64,000 bases of DNA from Mycolicibacterium sp. MU0053 (GTDB lineage: Bacteria > Actinomycetota > Actinomycetes > Mycobacteriales > Mycobacteriaceae): NCBI RefSeq assembly GCF_963378095.1, contig NZ_OY726397.1, positions 4,216,001 to 4,280,000 of the forward strand. Reading direction: 5' to 3'. How positions within the stretch are numbered: the first letter of the stretch is position 1; the number at the start of each line of letters is the position of its first letter. Positions 1 to 10,458 of this stretch are shown here, piece by piece. Position numbers and translations under genes: made by a program. The notes beneath the pieces were generated by a model. The model was not told the origin of the DNA and did no database searches. It saw nothing but the letters and a program-made list of their open reading frames with translations.

Positions 1-63
1 GGCGGCGCCGACGGCAGCCAGCAACGGGGTCTTCAGCTCTTCGATGGTCGGGTTCTCTGCCAT
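1..63 (-). CDS. hbhA: Heparin-binding hemagglutinin, N-terminal fragment
   Basis: The first 21 residues (MAENPTIEELKTPLLAAVGA...) are readable on the minus strand before the window ends. They match the start of mycobacterial HbhA ([20 protein letters not shown] in M. tuberculosis, from memory). HbhA is a surface adhesin with a coiled-coil body and a Lys-rich, methylated, heparin-binding tail, neither of which lies in the window. A good ribosome-binding site (AGAGGAA) sits about 9 nt before the ATG. It lies 72 nt downstream of the XRE regulator gene on the same strand, as in the Rv0474-Rv0475 pair. Confidence 0.85.
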   Translation of the reverse strand, partial: MAENPTIEELKTPLLAAVGAA

Positions 64-135
64 GTTGATCATTCCTCTCGGTCGCAAAATCTGTGGTTTC
101 CGGTGTTGGGCGGGTGTGCTTCGGTCGCGCTGTGG

Positions 136-552
136 TTATTCAGTGGCCGACTCCTCGCCTGCGACGATCGCGTCCTGCTCAAGCGCCGCTTCGTTCTGTT
201 GGATGAACGAGTTGTAGATGTCCAGTAACACCTGTTTCTGCCGCTCGGTGATCGCGGCATCGGTGACCACGGCGTCCCGCACCGCGTTGCGCTCGCCGGG
301 TTCGAGAATTCCGGCCTGGACATAGAGCACTTCGGCCGAGACGCGCAGCGCCTTGGCGATCTGGTTGAGCACCTCGGCGGACGGCTTGCGGAGACCCCGC
401 TCGATCTGGCTGAGGTAGGGATTGCTCACCCCGGCCTTCTCGGCCAACTGCCGCACCGAAACCTGCGCCGCCTCCCGCTGACTGCGGATGAAGCTGCCGA
501 TATCGGAGGCAGCATGGGTCACCACAGCGGCAAGATTTTCGTCCTGCGTCAT
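136..552 (-). CDS. XRE-family HTH regulator (Rv0474-like)
   Basis: This 138-aa protein has an N-terminal helix-turn-helix (about residues 19-75: RSQREAAQVSVRQLAEKAGV, then NPYLSQIERGLRKPS) and a short helical, acidic C-terminus likely used for dimerisation. The ATG is preceded by GAGAGGGAAG. By position and sequence it is the orthologue of Rv0474, reported as a copper-responsive repressor in M. tuberculosis. No Cys pair is visible, so copper sensing cannot be confirmed from sequence. It is probably transcribed together with hbhA downstream. Confidence 0.85.
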   Translation of the reverse strand: MTQDENLAAVVTHAASDIGSFIRSQREAAQVSVRQLAEKAGVSNPYLSQIERGLRKPSAEVLNQIAKALRVSAEVLYVQAGILEPGERNAVRDAVVTDAAITERQKQVLLDIYNSFIQQNEAALEQDAIVAGEESATE

Positions 553-679
553 GGCTTCCCTCTCGTCGGTGTGGGTGTCGCGGTTGCGGAGCGCATCGGG
601 ACAAAACCCGCTGTCACAACCTGACAGATTCCCACCCTACGACGGGGTGCTAACAATTGCAAGCACTAGCTAGCGCAGG

Positions 680-1978
680 TCAGAATATGATTTGGGCCAC
701 AGAGTAGATGACCAGGCCCGCCAACGCACCCACCACGGTGCCGTTGATTCGGATGAATTGCAGGTCGCGGCCCACGTGTAATTCGATGCGCCGGCTGGCG
801 TCCTCGGCGTCCCAGCGCTCGATCGTCTCGGTGATGATCGAGGTGATCTCGACGCCGTACTGGCCCACCAGATGCTGGGCCGCGCGCACGATCCAGCTCT
901 CGACCTTGTCGCGGAGTTCGGGGTCGTCGCGCAGGGATTCCCCGATGCGCACCACCGTGTCGGCGATCCTGGTCCGCAGCGCGCTGGAGGGGTCGTCGAC
1001 GCCGTCGAGGACCAGCCGCTTGAGCGTCTTCCACGCGGTCTCGGCCGCCCGCGCGACCTCGTCGCGGGCCATCAACTGTTCCTTGACGTTCTCGGCCTTA
1101 CCGATGGTGGCCGCGTCGTTCTGCAGGTCGTCAGCGAACTCGAACAGGAACCGGGTCGCCGACCGGCGCAGCTCGTGATCCGGATCGCGCCGCACCTTGT
1201 CGGTGAAATCCATCAGCTCCCGGTGGATGCGGTCGCCGACGAGTTGATCGACGAACTTCGGCGACCAACTCGGCGAATCCCGCGTCACCACGCGCTCGAT
1301 GGTCTCGCCGGCGTTCAGCGACCACTGGAAGGCCCGGTCGCACAGCAACTGCAGCAGAGCCTCCTGTCGGTGCTCGGCGAGCAGTTGGGCGAGCACCCGT
1401 CCGACCGGCGGACCCCACTGCGGTTCGGCGATCCGACGGACGATCATCCGGTCGATGATCTGCTGGACGTCGTCGTCGTTGAGCAACTCCACGAGCACCC
1501 GCAACACGGTCGCGGATTCCTCGGCTACCCGGTGGGCGTTGGCGGGCTCGGCCAGCCACTTGCCCACCCGGCTGGGCACCTGCGCGTCCCGCAGCTTCGT
1601 CTCGACGACGTCGGGCGACAGGAAGTTCTCCCGGACGAACGTGCCCAACCCCTCGCCGAGCTGGTCCTTCTTGCGGCGGATGATCGCGGTGTGCGGAATC
1701 GGTATCCCGAGCGGATGCTTGAACAGTGCGGTGACCGCGAACCAGTCCGCCAGCGCCCCGACCATGCCGGCCTCGGCCGCGGCGCGCACGTAGCCCACCC
1801 ACTCCGGGGCGGTGCCGTCGCGTTGCGCCCAGGTGCAGACCAGGAAAATCACCGTCGCGCCCAGCAGGAAGCTCAGCGCGACCAGCTTCATCCGGCGTAA
1901 ACCGCGCTGGCGTTCCTCGTCGCCGGCCGGATCGGCTCCCGCGATGGACTGCACCAGCGAACCCCGCGCCTGCGACAT
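680..1978 (-). CDS. DUF445 family membrane protein (Rv0473-like)
   Basis: This is a DUF445 (YjiN/YheB) protein of 432 aa. A transmembrane segment follows the basic stretch near residue 30 (MKLVALSFLLGATVIFLVCTW), and AEAGMVGALADWFAVTALFKHPLGIPIPHTAII is the conserved family motif. A second hydrophobic helix closes the C-terminus (VVGALAGLVIYSVAQIIF). The function of the family is not established. I chose the ATG at 1978 because GGGAG lies 8 nt before it; the open frame continues upstream and a GTG at 2056 would give a protein of about 458 aa. The gene is divergent from madR. Confidence 0.8.
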   Translation of the reverse strand: MSQARGSLVQSIAGADPAGDEERQRGLRRMKLVALSFLLGATVIFLVCTWAQRDGTAPEWVGYVRAAAEAGMVGALADWFAVTALFKHPLGIPIPHTAIIRRKKDQLGEGLGTFVRENFLSPDVVETKLRDAQVPSRVGKWLAEPANAHRVAEESATVLRVLVELLNDDDVQQIIDRMIVRRIAEPQWGPPVGRVLAQLLAEHRQEALLQLLCDRAFQWSLNAGETIERVVTRDSPSWSPKFVDQLVGDRIHRELMDFTDKVRRDPDHELRRSATRFLFEFADDLQNDAATIGKAENVKEQLMARDEVARAAETAWKTLKRLVLDGVDDPSSALRTRIADTVVRIGESLRDDPELRDKVESWIVRAAQHLVGQYGVEITSIITETIERWDAEDASRRIELHVGRDLQFIRINGTVVGALAGLVIYSVAQIIF

Positions 1979-2187
1979 CGCGGTGGCTCCCGCCAACAGC
2001 GACGGCAGGCTGGACTCGCCATTCTTCGATACCGGCACTTCCGGTCGTACTACCACCTGACCATCATCCGCTATCTCCGACGGGCGCCGCCCGAGCGACC
2101 CAAACCAGTTAATGTGACCGTCACCGGGGTCCGGAGCCCGTTGGCCCGTATCATGAAGGCCACCTAAGGGAACGGATCTGCACCACA

Positions 2188-2889
2188 GTGGCACAACAAC
2201 CCCAACCGGGCGCTGTCCGGGTCGACGGCCGCAAGCGGCGCTGGCACCAGCACAAGGTGGACCGACGCAACGAGTTGGTGGACGGCACCCTGGAGGCGAT
2301 CCGCAGCCGCGGCCGCGACGTCAGCATGGACGAAATAGCAGCGGAAATCGGAGTTTCGAAGACCGTGCTGTACCGGTACTTCGTCGACAAGAACGATCTG
2401 ACGACGGCGGTGATGATGCGGTTCGCGCAAACCACCCTGATTCCCAACATGGCCGCGGCGCTGTCCACCGAACTCGACGGCTACGACCTGGTCCGGGAGA
2501 TCATCCGGGTGTATGTCGAGACCGTCGCCGCCGAGCCGGAAATCTACCCGTTTGTGTTCGCAAACAGCTCCGCTAGCAAAAGCAAGGTGATCGCCGACAG
2601 CGAACGGATCATCGCCGGAATGCTCGCCGTGATGTTCCGCCGGCGCATGCAACGGGCCGGCATGAACACCAAGGGCGTCGAGCCCTGGGCCTACATGATC
2701 GTCGGCGGTGTCCAGCTGGCAACCCACTCGTGGATGTCGCACCGGCGGATGAGCTCCGACGAACTGATCGACTATCTGACCATGCTGTCGTGGAGCGCCC
2801 TGGTCGGCATCGTCGAGGTCGGCGGGTCACTGGAGCAGTTCAACAGCATGCCGCACCCCACCCCGATCGTGCCGCCCTCCTCGGACTAG
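2188..2889 (+). CDS. madR: TetR-family regulator MadR (Rv0472c-like)
   Basis: This TetR-family repressor has 233 aa. The HTH is at residues about 30-75 (ISMDEIAAEIGVSKTVLYRYF-type signature: VSMDEIAAEIGVSKTVLYRYF as read with VS), followed by the helical ligand-binding domain. Position and sequence fit Rv0472c/MSMEG_0916, described as MadR, an acyl-CoA-responsive regulator of the mycolic acid desaturases desA1 and desA2. The start is GTG. A TATCAT hexamer at 2148-2153 is a possible -10 within the 209-nt divergent spacer. Nearby umaA and fadB2 fit a lipid context, but the target genes are not in this window. Confidence 0.75.
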   Translation: MAQQPQPGAVRVDGRKRRWHQHKVDRRNELVDGTLEAIRSRGRDVSMDEIAAEIGVSKTVLYRYFVDKNDLTTAVMMRFAQTTLIPNMAAALSTELDGYDLVREIIRVYVETVAAEPEIYPFVFANSSASKSKVIADSERIIAGMLAVMFRRRMQRAGMNTKGVEPWAYMIVGGVQLATHSWMSHRRMSSDELIDYLTMLSWSALVGIVEVGGSLEQFNSMPHPTPIVPPSSD

Positions 2890-2925
2890 GTCGCGCCGGG
2901 CTGCGGGTCATTTAGGCTCCGGGGC

Positions 2926-3783
2926 ATGACTCTGCCCGAGCTTTGGACCCACCATCCGCAACAGATCCTGGCGTTCCAGGCCGGCGACCGGGTCGAAGAC
3001 ATCGACGCCAACTCCTCCCCCGGGTTCGACGGGACCAAGAGCGATGCCCCGGCGTTGCAGCAGCAACGCAACGAGCGTTTCGCCGAACTGCAGGAGATGC
3101 TGCATGCCAACGGCCGCAGCGGTGACCACCGCTCGGTGCTGCTGGTGCTGCAGGGGATGGACACCGCCGGCAAGGGCGGCATCGTCGAACATGTTGTGGG
3201 CGCCGGGAATCCGATGGGCATCCGCTACACCAGCTTCGGTGTCCCCACCGCCGAAGAGTTGCAACACCATTACCTGTGGCGGATCCGCAAGGCCCTGCCG
3301 GGCGCCGGGCAGATCGGGGTCTTCGACCGGTCCCACTACGAGGACGTGCTGGTGGTCCGCGTGCACAACCTGGTGCCGCCGCAGGTGTGGGGGGCGCGCT
3401 ACGACGAGATCAACGCCTTCGAACGGGAACTGACCGACGCCGGCACGAGCATCGTCAAGGTCGCGATGTTCGTGTCGCTCGAGGAGCAGAAGCAACGCCT
3501 GGCCGACCGGCTGGCAAGCCCCGACAAGTACTGGAAGTACAACCCGGGAGACCTCGACGAGCGGGCGCTGTGGCCGCAATACCGGGAGGCCTATCAGGCC
3601 GTCCTGGACCAGACGTCCACGGCGCACGCACCGTGGTACGTGGTGCCCGCCGACAAGAAGTGGTACAGCCGCCTCGCGGTCACCGAACTCCTGATCGAGA
3701 CGCTGAAATCCCTGGAATTGCCTTGGCCCCCAGCTGATTTCGATGTGGAGGCGGAGAAGAAGCGGTTGCTTTCTTCCGCGTAG
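2926..3783 (+). CDS. Polyphosphate kinase 2 family protein
   Basis: This PPK2-type enzyme has 285 aa and transfers phosphate between polyphosphate and nucleotides. The Walker A loop is GMDTAGKGG (residues 77-85), the Walker B/lid region FDRSHYED is near residue 132, and the downstream lid Arg/Lys cluster (KQRLADRLASPDKYWKY) follows. The length fits single-domain PPK2. Nucleotide preference (ADP, GDP or AMP) cannot be told from sequence. The ATG is 7 nt after TAGGCT (2913-2918), so the mRNA is probably leaderless. The stop codon lies inside the first copy of a 25-bp repeat, and a strong hairpin follows. Confidence 0.88.
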   Translation: MTLPELWTHHPQQILAFQAGDRVEDIDANSSPGFDGTKSDAPALQQQRNERFAELQEMLHANGRSGDHRSVLLVLQGMDTAGKGGIVEHVVGAGNPMGIRYTSFGVPTAEELQHHYLWRIRKALPGAGQIGVFDRSHYEDVLVVRVHNLVPPQVWGARYDEINAFERELTDAGTSIVKVAMFVSLEEQKQRLADRLASPDKYWKYNPGDLDERALWPQYREAYQAVLDQTSTAHAPWYVVPADKKWYSRLAVTELLIETLKSLELPWPPADFDVEAEKKRLLSSA

Positions 3784-3800
3784 CGACGAAACCCCGAGGG
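3776..3800. repeat. 25-bp direct repeat, copy 1
   Basis: This copy is identical over 25 bp to 3831-3855, 55 bp away start to start; the core is CGTAGCGACGAAACCCCG. It contains the TAG stop codon of the PPK2 gene. The unit resembles a dispersed intergenic repeat that I recall seeing in mycobacterial genomes as GFVATR/GFRRYA strings in spurious ORFs; that link is from memory. Confidence 0.8.
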
Positions 3801-3830
3801 ACGAGGGGTGAGGAGCTGCGCCGTCCAACC

Positions 3831-3855
3831 CCGCGTAGCGACGAAACCCCGAGGG
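3831..3855. repeat. 25-bp direct repeat, copy 2
   Basis: This is the second identical copy of the element at 3776-3800. It lies between the PPK2 stop codon and the convergent terminator hairpin. The 30 bp separating the copies are unique in this window. Confidence 0.8.
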
Positions 3856-3867
3856 GGCCGGAAAACA

Positions 3868-3907
3868 CTTTCGCCGGGTGCCATCAATTGACGGCACCCG
3901 GCGAAAG
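3868..3907. terminator. Bidirectional terminator hairpin between PPK2 gene and umaA
   Basis: The arms are perfect 15-bp complements, CTTTCGCCGGGTGCC (3868-3882) and GGCACCCGGCGAAAG (3893-3907), with a 10-nt loop. It lies between two converging genes and begins 12 bp past the umaA stop, so it can serve both strands. There is no long U tract, as is usual in mycobacteria. Confidence 0.8.
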
Positions 3908-3919
3908 AACGGCTGAAGG

Positions 3920-4972
<1,053 letters not shown>

Positions 4973-5833
4973 TCAATAGTTGTAGAACCCTCGGCCGGAT
5001 TTTTTACCCAGCAACCCTGCCTCGACCATACGCTGCAACAGCGGCGGTGGGCCGTACAACGGCTCCTTGAATTCCTCGAACATCTTGTCGGCGATCAGCT
5101 TGAGCGTGTCGAGACCGATCAGATCCGACAACCGCAGCGGACCCATCGGGTGCGACAGCCCTGCTACCACTGCCTTATCGATGTCCTCGACGGTTGCCAC
5201 ACCCGCTTCGGCCATCCGCACCGCCGCCAGCAAATACGGCACGAGCAGGGCATTGACCACGAATCCGGACCGGTCGGAGCACCGCACCACCTGCTTGCCC
5301 AACACCGAGCCGGCAAACTCTTCGACGCGCGCGGCGGCGGCCTCGGTGGTCACCAATGTGCTCACGAGTTCCACCAGCGGCAACACCAGCACCGGGTTGA
5401 AGAAGTGCAATCCCAGCACCCGCTGCGGATTCTTGGTGGCCGCGGCGATCTTCATGATCGGGATGCTGGAGGTGTTCGACGCCAGCACCGCGTCCGGATC
5501 GGTGATCACGCTGTCCAACTCGGCGAACACCTTGGCCTTGACGTTCTCGTCCTCGACGATCGCCTCGATGACCAATTGCCGGTCCGCCATGTCGACCAGC
5601 GACGTGGTGTAGGACAGGCGGTCCACCGTCGCGTCACGGTCCTGCTCGGAGAGCTTGCCCTTGGCCACCGCACGCTCGAGCGACGCGGTCAGCCGGTCCC
5701 GGCCCCCGGCGAGCAGCTCCTCGGTGGGCTCGAAGACCAGGACGTCGACGCCGGCCCGCGCCGACACCTCGGCGATCCCGGCGCCCATCTGCCCCGCACC
5801 CACCACGCCTACCCGCTCAATTGCACCGCTCAC
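4973..5833 (-). CDS. fadB2: 3-hydroxybutyryl-CoA dehydrogenase
   Basis: This NAD-dependent 3-hydroxyacyl-CoA dehydrogenase has 286 aa. The Rossmann loop is GVVGAGQMGAGIAEVSARAG (residues 9-28); the catalytic His is in GLHFFNPV, with ASNTSSIPI before it; the C-terminal domain ends in GLLGKKSGRGFYNY. It oxidises (S)-3-hydroxyacyl-CoA to 3-oxoacyl-CoA in beta-oxidation. The start is GTG with AAGGAT 7 nt upstream. It lies between icl and umaA on the same strand, as in Rv0467-Rv0469. A hairpin separates it from icl, so partly independent expression is likely. Confidence 0.92.
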   Translation of the reverse strand: MSGAIERVGVVGAGQMGAGIAEVSARAGVDVLVFEPTEELLAGGRDRLTASLERAVAKGKLSEQDRDATVDRLSYTTSLVDMADRQLVIEAIVEDENVKAKVFAELDSVITDPDAVLASNTSSIPIMKIAAATKNPQRVLGLHFFNPVLVLPLVELVSTLVTTEAAAARVEEFAGSVLGKQVVRCSDRSGFVVNALLVPYLLAAVRMAEAGVATVEDIDKAVVAGLSHPMGPLRLSDLIGLDTLKLIADKMFEEFKEPLYGPPPLLQRMVEAGLLGKKSGRGFYNY

Positions 5834-5862
5834 AGATCATCCTTCGTCTAGGTACGCGACAA

Positions 5863-5889
5863 GCCCCGCTCAACAAAGCTGAGCGGGGC
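5863..5889 (-). terminator. Terminator hairpin downstream of icl
   Basis: Ten-bp arms GCCCCGCTCA (5863-5872) and TGAGCGGGGC (5880-5889) with a 7-nt loop lie between the icl stop and the fadB2 start, both on the minus strand. The position fits a terminator or attenuator for icl transcripts. There is no U tract. Confidence 0.6.
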
Positions 5890-5949
5890 CTGCGCTGTCA
5901 AGCCGGAACTAACTCAGTGGCTACGGCTGGTCGGTTCCACTTCGCAAGC

Positions 5950-7236
<1,287 letters not shown>

Positions 7237-7412
7237 TGACTGCTCCTAGCGGATTCGATGAGATCAACTGCCAGGCGCGGAGGCGTTGCCGGGATCGCCG
7301 GCGTGTTAACGCCCCCGCCGCCTAACTGGTGTGTTAACAACACCATGCCACCGTCTATACGTGCAGGTCCACCCGTTTTCGTTGCCAATTTCGGCTAGGG
7401 CCCCCGGTCGTT

Positions 7413-7429
7413 TTGCAAAGTTTGCGAAG
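7413..7429. promoter_or_regulatory. Putative RamB operator upstream of icl
   Basis: The 17-bp motif TTGCAAAGTTTGCGAAG contains, read on the other strand, AACTTTGCAA, the core of the RamB consensus known from Corynebacterium. The same motif (14 of 17 identical) lies at 8422-8438 before ramB. The distance to the icl start is about 180 bp. Confidence 0.7.
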
Positions 7430-7438
7430 ATTCTGTTG

Positions 7439-7464
7439 CTGAACCGGTTCAGTAGCTACTGAAC
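7439..7464. promoter_or_regulatory. Overlapping palindromes upstream of icl
   Basis: Two perfect palindromes share bases: CTGAACCGGTTCAG (7439-7452) and GTTCAGTAGCTACTGAAC (7447-7464). They give three CTGAAC/GTTCAG half-sites in 26 bp, 10-30 bp from the RamB motif. This looks like a multi-site operator; the protein that binds it is unknown. Confidence 0.55.
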
Positions 7465-7515
7465 GGTAACAACATTGCCGCAGGTCAACGTCGAAAATAC
7501 CGGACAAGCGTACTG

Positions 7516-8319
7516 TTAGAGCGCGAACAGCGCCGCGACCGCTTTGACGTCGTCACCGACGGCGTATGTGAGGGTTGTAACAGTGCGGTCGGTCAGTTCC
7601 GGTCCGAACATCTCGGTCGAACCGGGCGGATAGACGTGCGAAACGATCTCCAGTTGGTCGGTCAGCGCCACCGGCGCATCGTGCTCGATCGTCACCCGCA
7701 GCGGCGCCGCCACCAATTCCGGGTGTCGATGCAGATGGTCTTCGATCACCGACCAGTACACGGCATTGTTCATGTGGTCGAACATGTCGATGTCCGACAC
7801 TCGCACCGGGTACGGACGGATCTCGGTGGCGTCCTGGCGCGATCCGGCCTTTAGATAGGCCTTCCATCGCAACCGGTCCACATCCGTCGTGCGTCGCAAG
7901 CCCTCGAGGAAGTCGTCGGAGATCCGCGAGGGCGCCTGGGTGTCGCGGTTGACGTTGATCCAGAACGCCTCGGACTCCATCAGGCCGCCCTTGCGCCCAT
8001 CTATGCGGACCCGCATCTCACACCATCGGTTGGAGGTACCCGAACACCAGCGACGCAACCGCAGGAAGTCCTGGAATTCGATGGGTCTGATGAGGTCGAC
8101 CATGGTGCGCCGGACGATCCACGCGGGGTGGACTTCCTCGAATCCGAGTTCGCGCAGGTGGTCTTGGCCGATGTCCTGGATGTGCCGGCAGGCCGCGTCG
8201 AATTTGAGCCGCCCCGCGCTGTCGATGTCGCCGACCCGCAGTGGCCACTCCCGGTTGAACACGTCCGGGTGCGGATCGGGCACCGGCATCAAGGCCTTGG
8301 CCAATCCCGCACCGGTCAT
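7516..8319 (-). CDS. Acyl-ACP thioesterase family protein (Rv0466-like)
   Basis: This double hot-dog thioesterase has 267 aa (Rv0466 is about 264). The first hot-dog begins at NREWPLRVGDIDSAGRLKFD and the second carries RVSDIDMFDHMNNAVYWSVIEDHL, whose D-x-N-x-H/HxNN residues are those used by FatA/FatB-type enzymes. It should hydrolyse acyl-ACP or acyl-CoA thioesters. I chose the ATG at 8319 because AGGAAG lies 7 nt before it; a GTG at 8337 is possible. The gene is divergent from ramB and precedes icl on the same strand. Confidence 0.83.
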   Translation of the reverse strand: MTGAGLAKALMPVPDPHPDVFNREWPLRVGDIDSAGRLKFDAACRHIQDIGQDHLRELGFEEVHPAWIVRRTMVDLIRPIEFQDFLRLRRWCSGTSNRWCEMRVRIDGRKGGLMESEAFWINVNRDTQAPSRISDDFLEGLRRTTDVDRLRWKAYLKAGSRQDATEIRPYPVRVSDIDMFDHMNNAVYWSVIEDHLHRHPELVAAPLRVTIEHDAPVALTDQLEIVSHVYPPGSTEMFGPELTDRTVTTLTYAVGDDVKAVAALFAL

Positions 8320-8421
8320 CACACTGCTTCCTGTCACAACTCCCCCTCACCGACCGTCCAGCCCCCCGGCTGTCCGCCGCGATCATGCCAGTACATGGGG
8401 TTCGGCAGCTAGCCCAGCCCG

Positions 8422-8438
8422 TTGCAAAGCGTGTGAAG
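8422..8438. promoter_or_regulatory. Putative RamB autoregulatory site
   Basis: The motif TTGCAAAGCGTGTGAAG matches the icl upstream motif (7413-7429) at 14 of 17 positions. It ends 19 bp before the ramB -10 hexamer TAGCCT (8457-8462), so it covers the -35 region, as expected for autorepression. Confidence 0.68.
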
Positions 8439-8469
8439 GGCCGATTAGCAACCGAGTAGCCTGGTCTCC

Positions 8470-9891
8470 GTGTCCAAGACGTTCGTCGGCGCCCGGGTGC
8501 GGCAGCTACGTAACGAGCGCGGATTCAGCCAGGCCGCGCTGGCACAGTTGCTCGCCATCTCGCCGAGTTATCTGAATCAGATCGAACACGACGTGCGGCC
8601 CCTGACCGTGTCGGTGCTGGTGCGCATCACCGAGGTCTTCGGGGTCGACGCCACGTTCTTCTCCTCCCAGGACGACACCCGGTTGGTGGCCGAACTACGC
8701 GAGGTGACCCTGGACCGCGACCTGGACCTGGACGTCGAGGTCGCCGAGATCGCCGAGATGGTCAGCGCGCACCCGAAACTCGCGAAGGCCCTGGTGAATC
8801 TGCACGCCCGGTACCGCCGCACCACGGCCCAACTCGCCGCCGCCACCGAGGGCCGGTTCAGCCTCAACTCCGAAGGGAGCGGCACCGGATCCATCACGAT
8901 GCCCCACGAGGAGGTCCGCGACTTCTTCTACCAACGGCAGAACTATCTGCACGAACTCGACGCCGCGGCCGAGGACCTCACCCTTCGGATCCATATGCAC
9001 CGCGGCGACCTGGCCGGCGATATCGCGCAACGACTCTCGCAGTTGCACGGGGTGCGCATCGTCAAGCGCGTCGATCTCGGGGACACCGTCCTGCACCGCT
9101 ACGACCCGCATACCAAGACCCTGGAGATGAGCACCCATCTTTCGACGGGCCAGCAGGTGTTCCGGTTGGCCACCGAATTGGCCTATCTGGAGTTCGGCGG
9201 TCTCATCGACGAGAAGGTCACCGAGGGCAAGTTCACCAGTGACGATTCCCGCACCCTGGCCCGGCTCGGGCTGGCCAACTACTTCGCCGCGGCCGTGGTG
9301 CTGCCCTACCGGCAGTTCCATGAGGTCGCCGAGAAGTTCCGGTACGACATTGAACGGCTCTCCGCGTTCTATTCGACCAGCTACGAGACCATCTGCCACC
9401 GGCTCTCCACGCTGCAGCGGCCCTCGATGCGCGGGGTCCCGTTCTCCTTCGTCCGAGTGGACCGGGCGGGCAATATGAGTAAACGCCAGTCCGCCACCGG
9501 ATTTCACTTCTCCTCCGCCGGCGGCACCTGTCCGCTGTGGAACGTCTACGAGACGTTCGCCAACCCCGGCAAGATCCTGGTCCAGATCGCGGAGATGCCC
9601 GACGGCCGCAACTACATGTGGGTGGCGCGCACCGTGGAGCGTCGCGCGTCCCGCTACGGTCAACCGGACAAGACCTTCGCCATCGGCCTGGGCTGCGAAC
9701 TGCGCCACGCCGAACGACTGGTCTACTCGGAGGGCCTGGACCTCTCGGGCGCGGTGTCCACACCGATCGGCGCCGGTTGTCGGGTGTGCGAGCGCGACAA
9801 CTGTCCGCAGCGCGCATTCCCCGCGCTGGGTCGAGCCCTGGATCTCGACGAGCACCGCAGCACGGTGTCCCCCTACCTGGTGAAGCACTGA
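8470..9891 (+). CDS. ramB: Transcriptional regulator RamB
   Basis: This regulator has 473 aa (M. tuberculosis RamB has 474). It has an N-terminal XRE helix-turn-helix (residues 1-70, SQAALAQLLAISPSYLNQIE), a middle ImmA/IrrE-like DUF955 region (about 160-310), and a C-terminal DUF2083 region with clustered Cys (CRVCERDNCPQRAF near 440). RamB represses icl and controls acetate/propionate and glyoxylate metabolism. The GTG start lies 7 nt after TAGCCT, so the mRNA is probably leaderless. A copy of the icl motif covers its -35 region. Confidence 0.93.
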   Translation: MSKTFVGARVRQLRNERGFSQAALAQLLAISPSYLNQIEHDVRPLTVSVLVRITEVFGVDATFFSSQDDTRLVAELREVTLDRDLDLDVEVAEIAEMVSAHPKLAKALVNLHARYRRTTAQLAAATEGRFSLNSEGSGTGSITMPHEEVRDFFYQRQNYLHELDAAAEDLTLRIHMHRGDLAGDIAQRLSQLHGVRIVKRVDLGDTVLHRYDPHTKTLEMSTHLSTGQQVFRLATELAYLEFGGLIDEKVTEGKFTSDDSRTLARLGLANYFAAAVVLPYRQFHEVAEKFRYDIERLSAFYSTSYETICHRLSTLQRPSMRGVPFSFVRVDRAGNMSKRQSATGFHFSSAGGTCPLWNVYETFANPGKILVQIAEMPDGRNYMWVARTVERRASRYGQPDKTFAIGLGCELRHAERLVYSEGLDLSGAVSTPIGAGCRVCERDNCPQRAFPALGRALDLDEHRSTVSPYLVKH

Positions 9892-9909
9892 AACCGAAAG
9901 GCCTTCACA

Positions 9910-10458
9910 ATGACGTTTGAACCCGCGCGCATCCCGGTCAGCAGCACCGTGCGCGACATCGGACCGATCAACTGGGCGATCTGCCGTCTGGGCGCTCGTG
10001 GTATCCGCGCCCCGCAGTTCCACCTGTTCAATGCGTTGTCGCGGCACAGCGCACTGTTCTGGGCCTGGCTCCCGTTCTCGGGGGTCCTGCTGTACTGGGG
10101 TCGGCTATCGCGTCAGGACGCCGAGATCGTGATCCTGCGGGTCGGGTCGCTGCGTGATTGCGAGTACGAACTGCAACAGCATCGACGGTTGGCGCGTTCG
10201 CGCGGTATCGACGACGGGTTGCAGCAGAAGATCTTCGCCGGTCCGGACGCCGACGGGCTCACCGATCGGCAGCGGACGCTGCTGCGCGCGACCGACGAAT
10301 TCATTCTGGATCGGGCCGTGACACCGGCTACCTGGACCGCGCTGGCCGCCCACCTGAACACCAAGCAGCTCATCGAATTCTGCCTGCTGGCAGGCCAATA
10401 CGACACGCTCGCGGCCACGATGAACACCCTGCAGTTGCCGCTGGACTTCCCGGACTAG
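9910..10458 (+). CDS. Carboxymuconolactone decarboxylase-like (AhpD fold) protein
   Basis: This 182-aa protein fits the CMD/AhpD-like superfamily and the Rv0464c position after ramB (18-nt gap, AAAGG before the ATG). The family region (about 65-115) reads VILRVGSLRDCEYELQQHRR, where a single Cys replaces the usual CxxC redox pair but the His three turns later is kept. It is therefore unlikely to be a classical AhpD peroxidase partner. The stop overlaps the stop of the convergent secreted-protein gene within CTAG. Confidence 0.72.
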   Translation: MTFEPARIPVSSTVRDIGPINWAICRLGARGIRAPQFHLFNALSRHSALFWAWLPFSGVLLYWGRLSRQDAEIVILRVGSLRDCEYELQQHRRLARSRGIDDGLQQKIFAGPDADGLTDRQRTLLRATDEFILDRAVTPATWTALAAHLNTKQLIEFCLLAGQYDTLAATMNTLQLPLDFPD

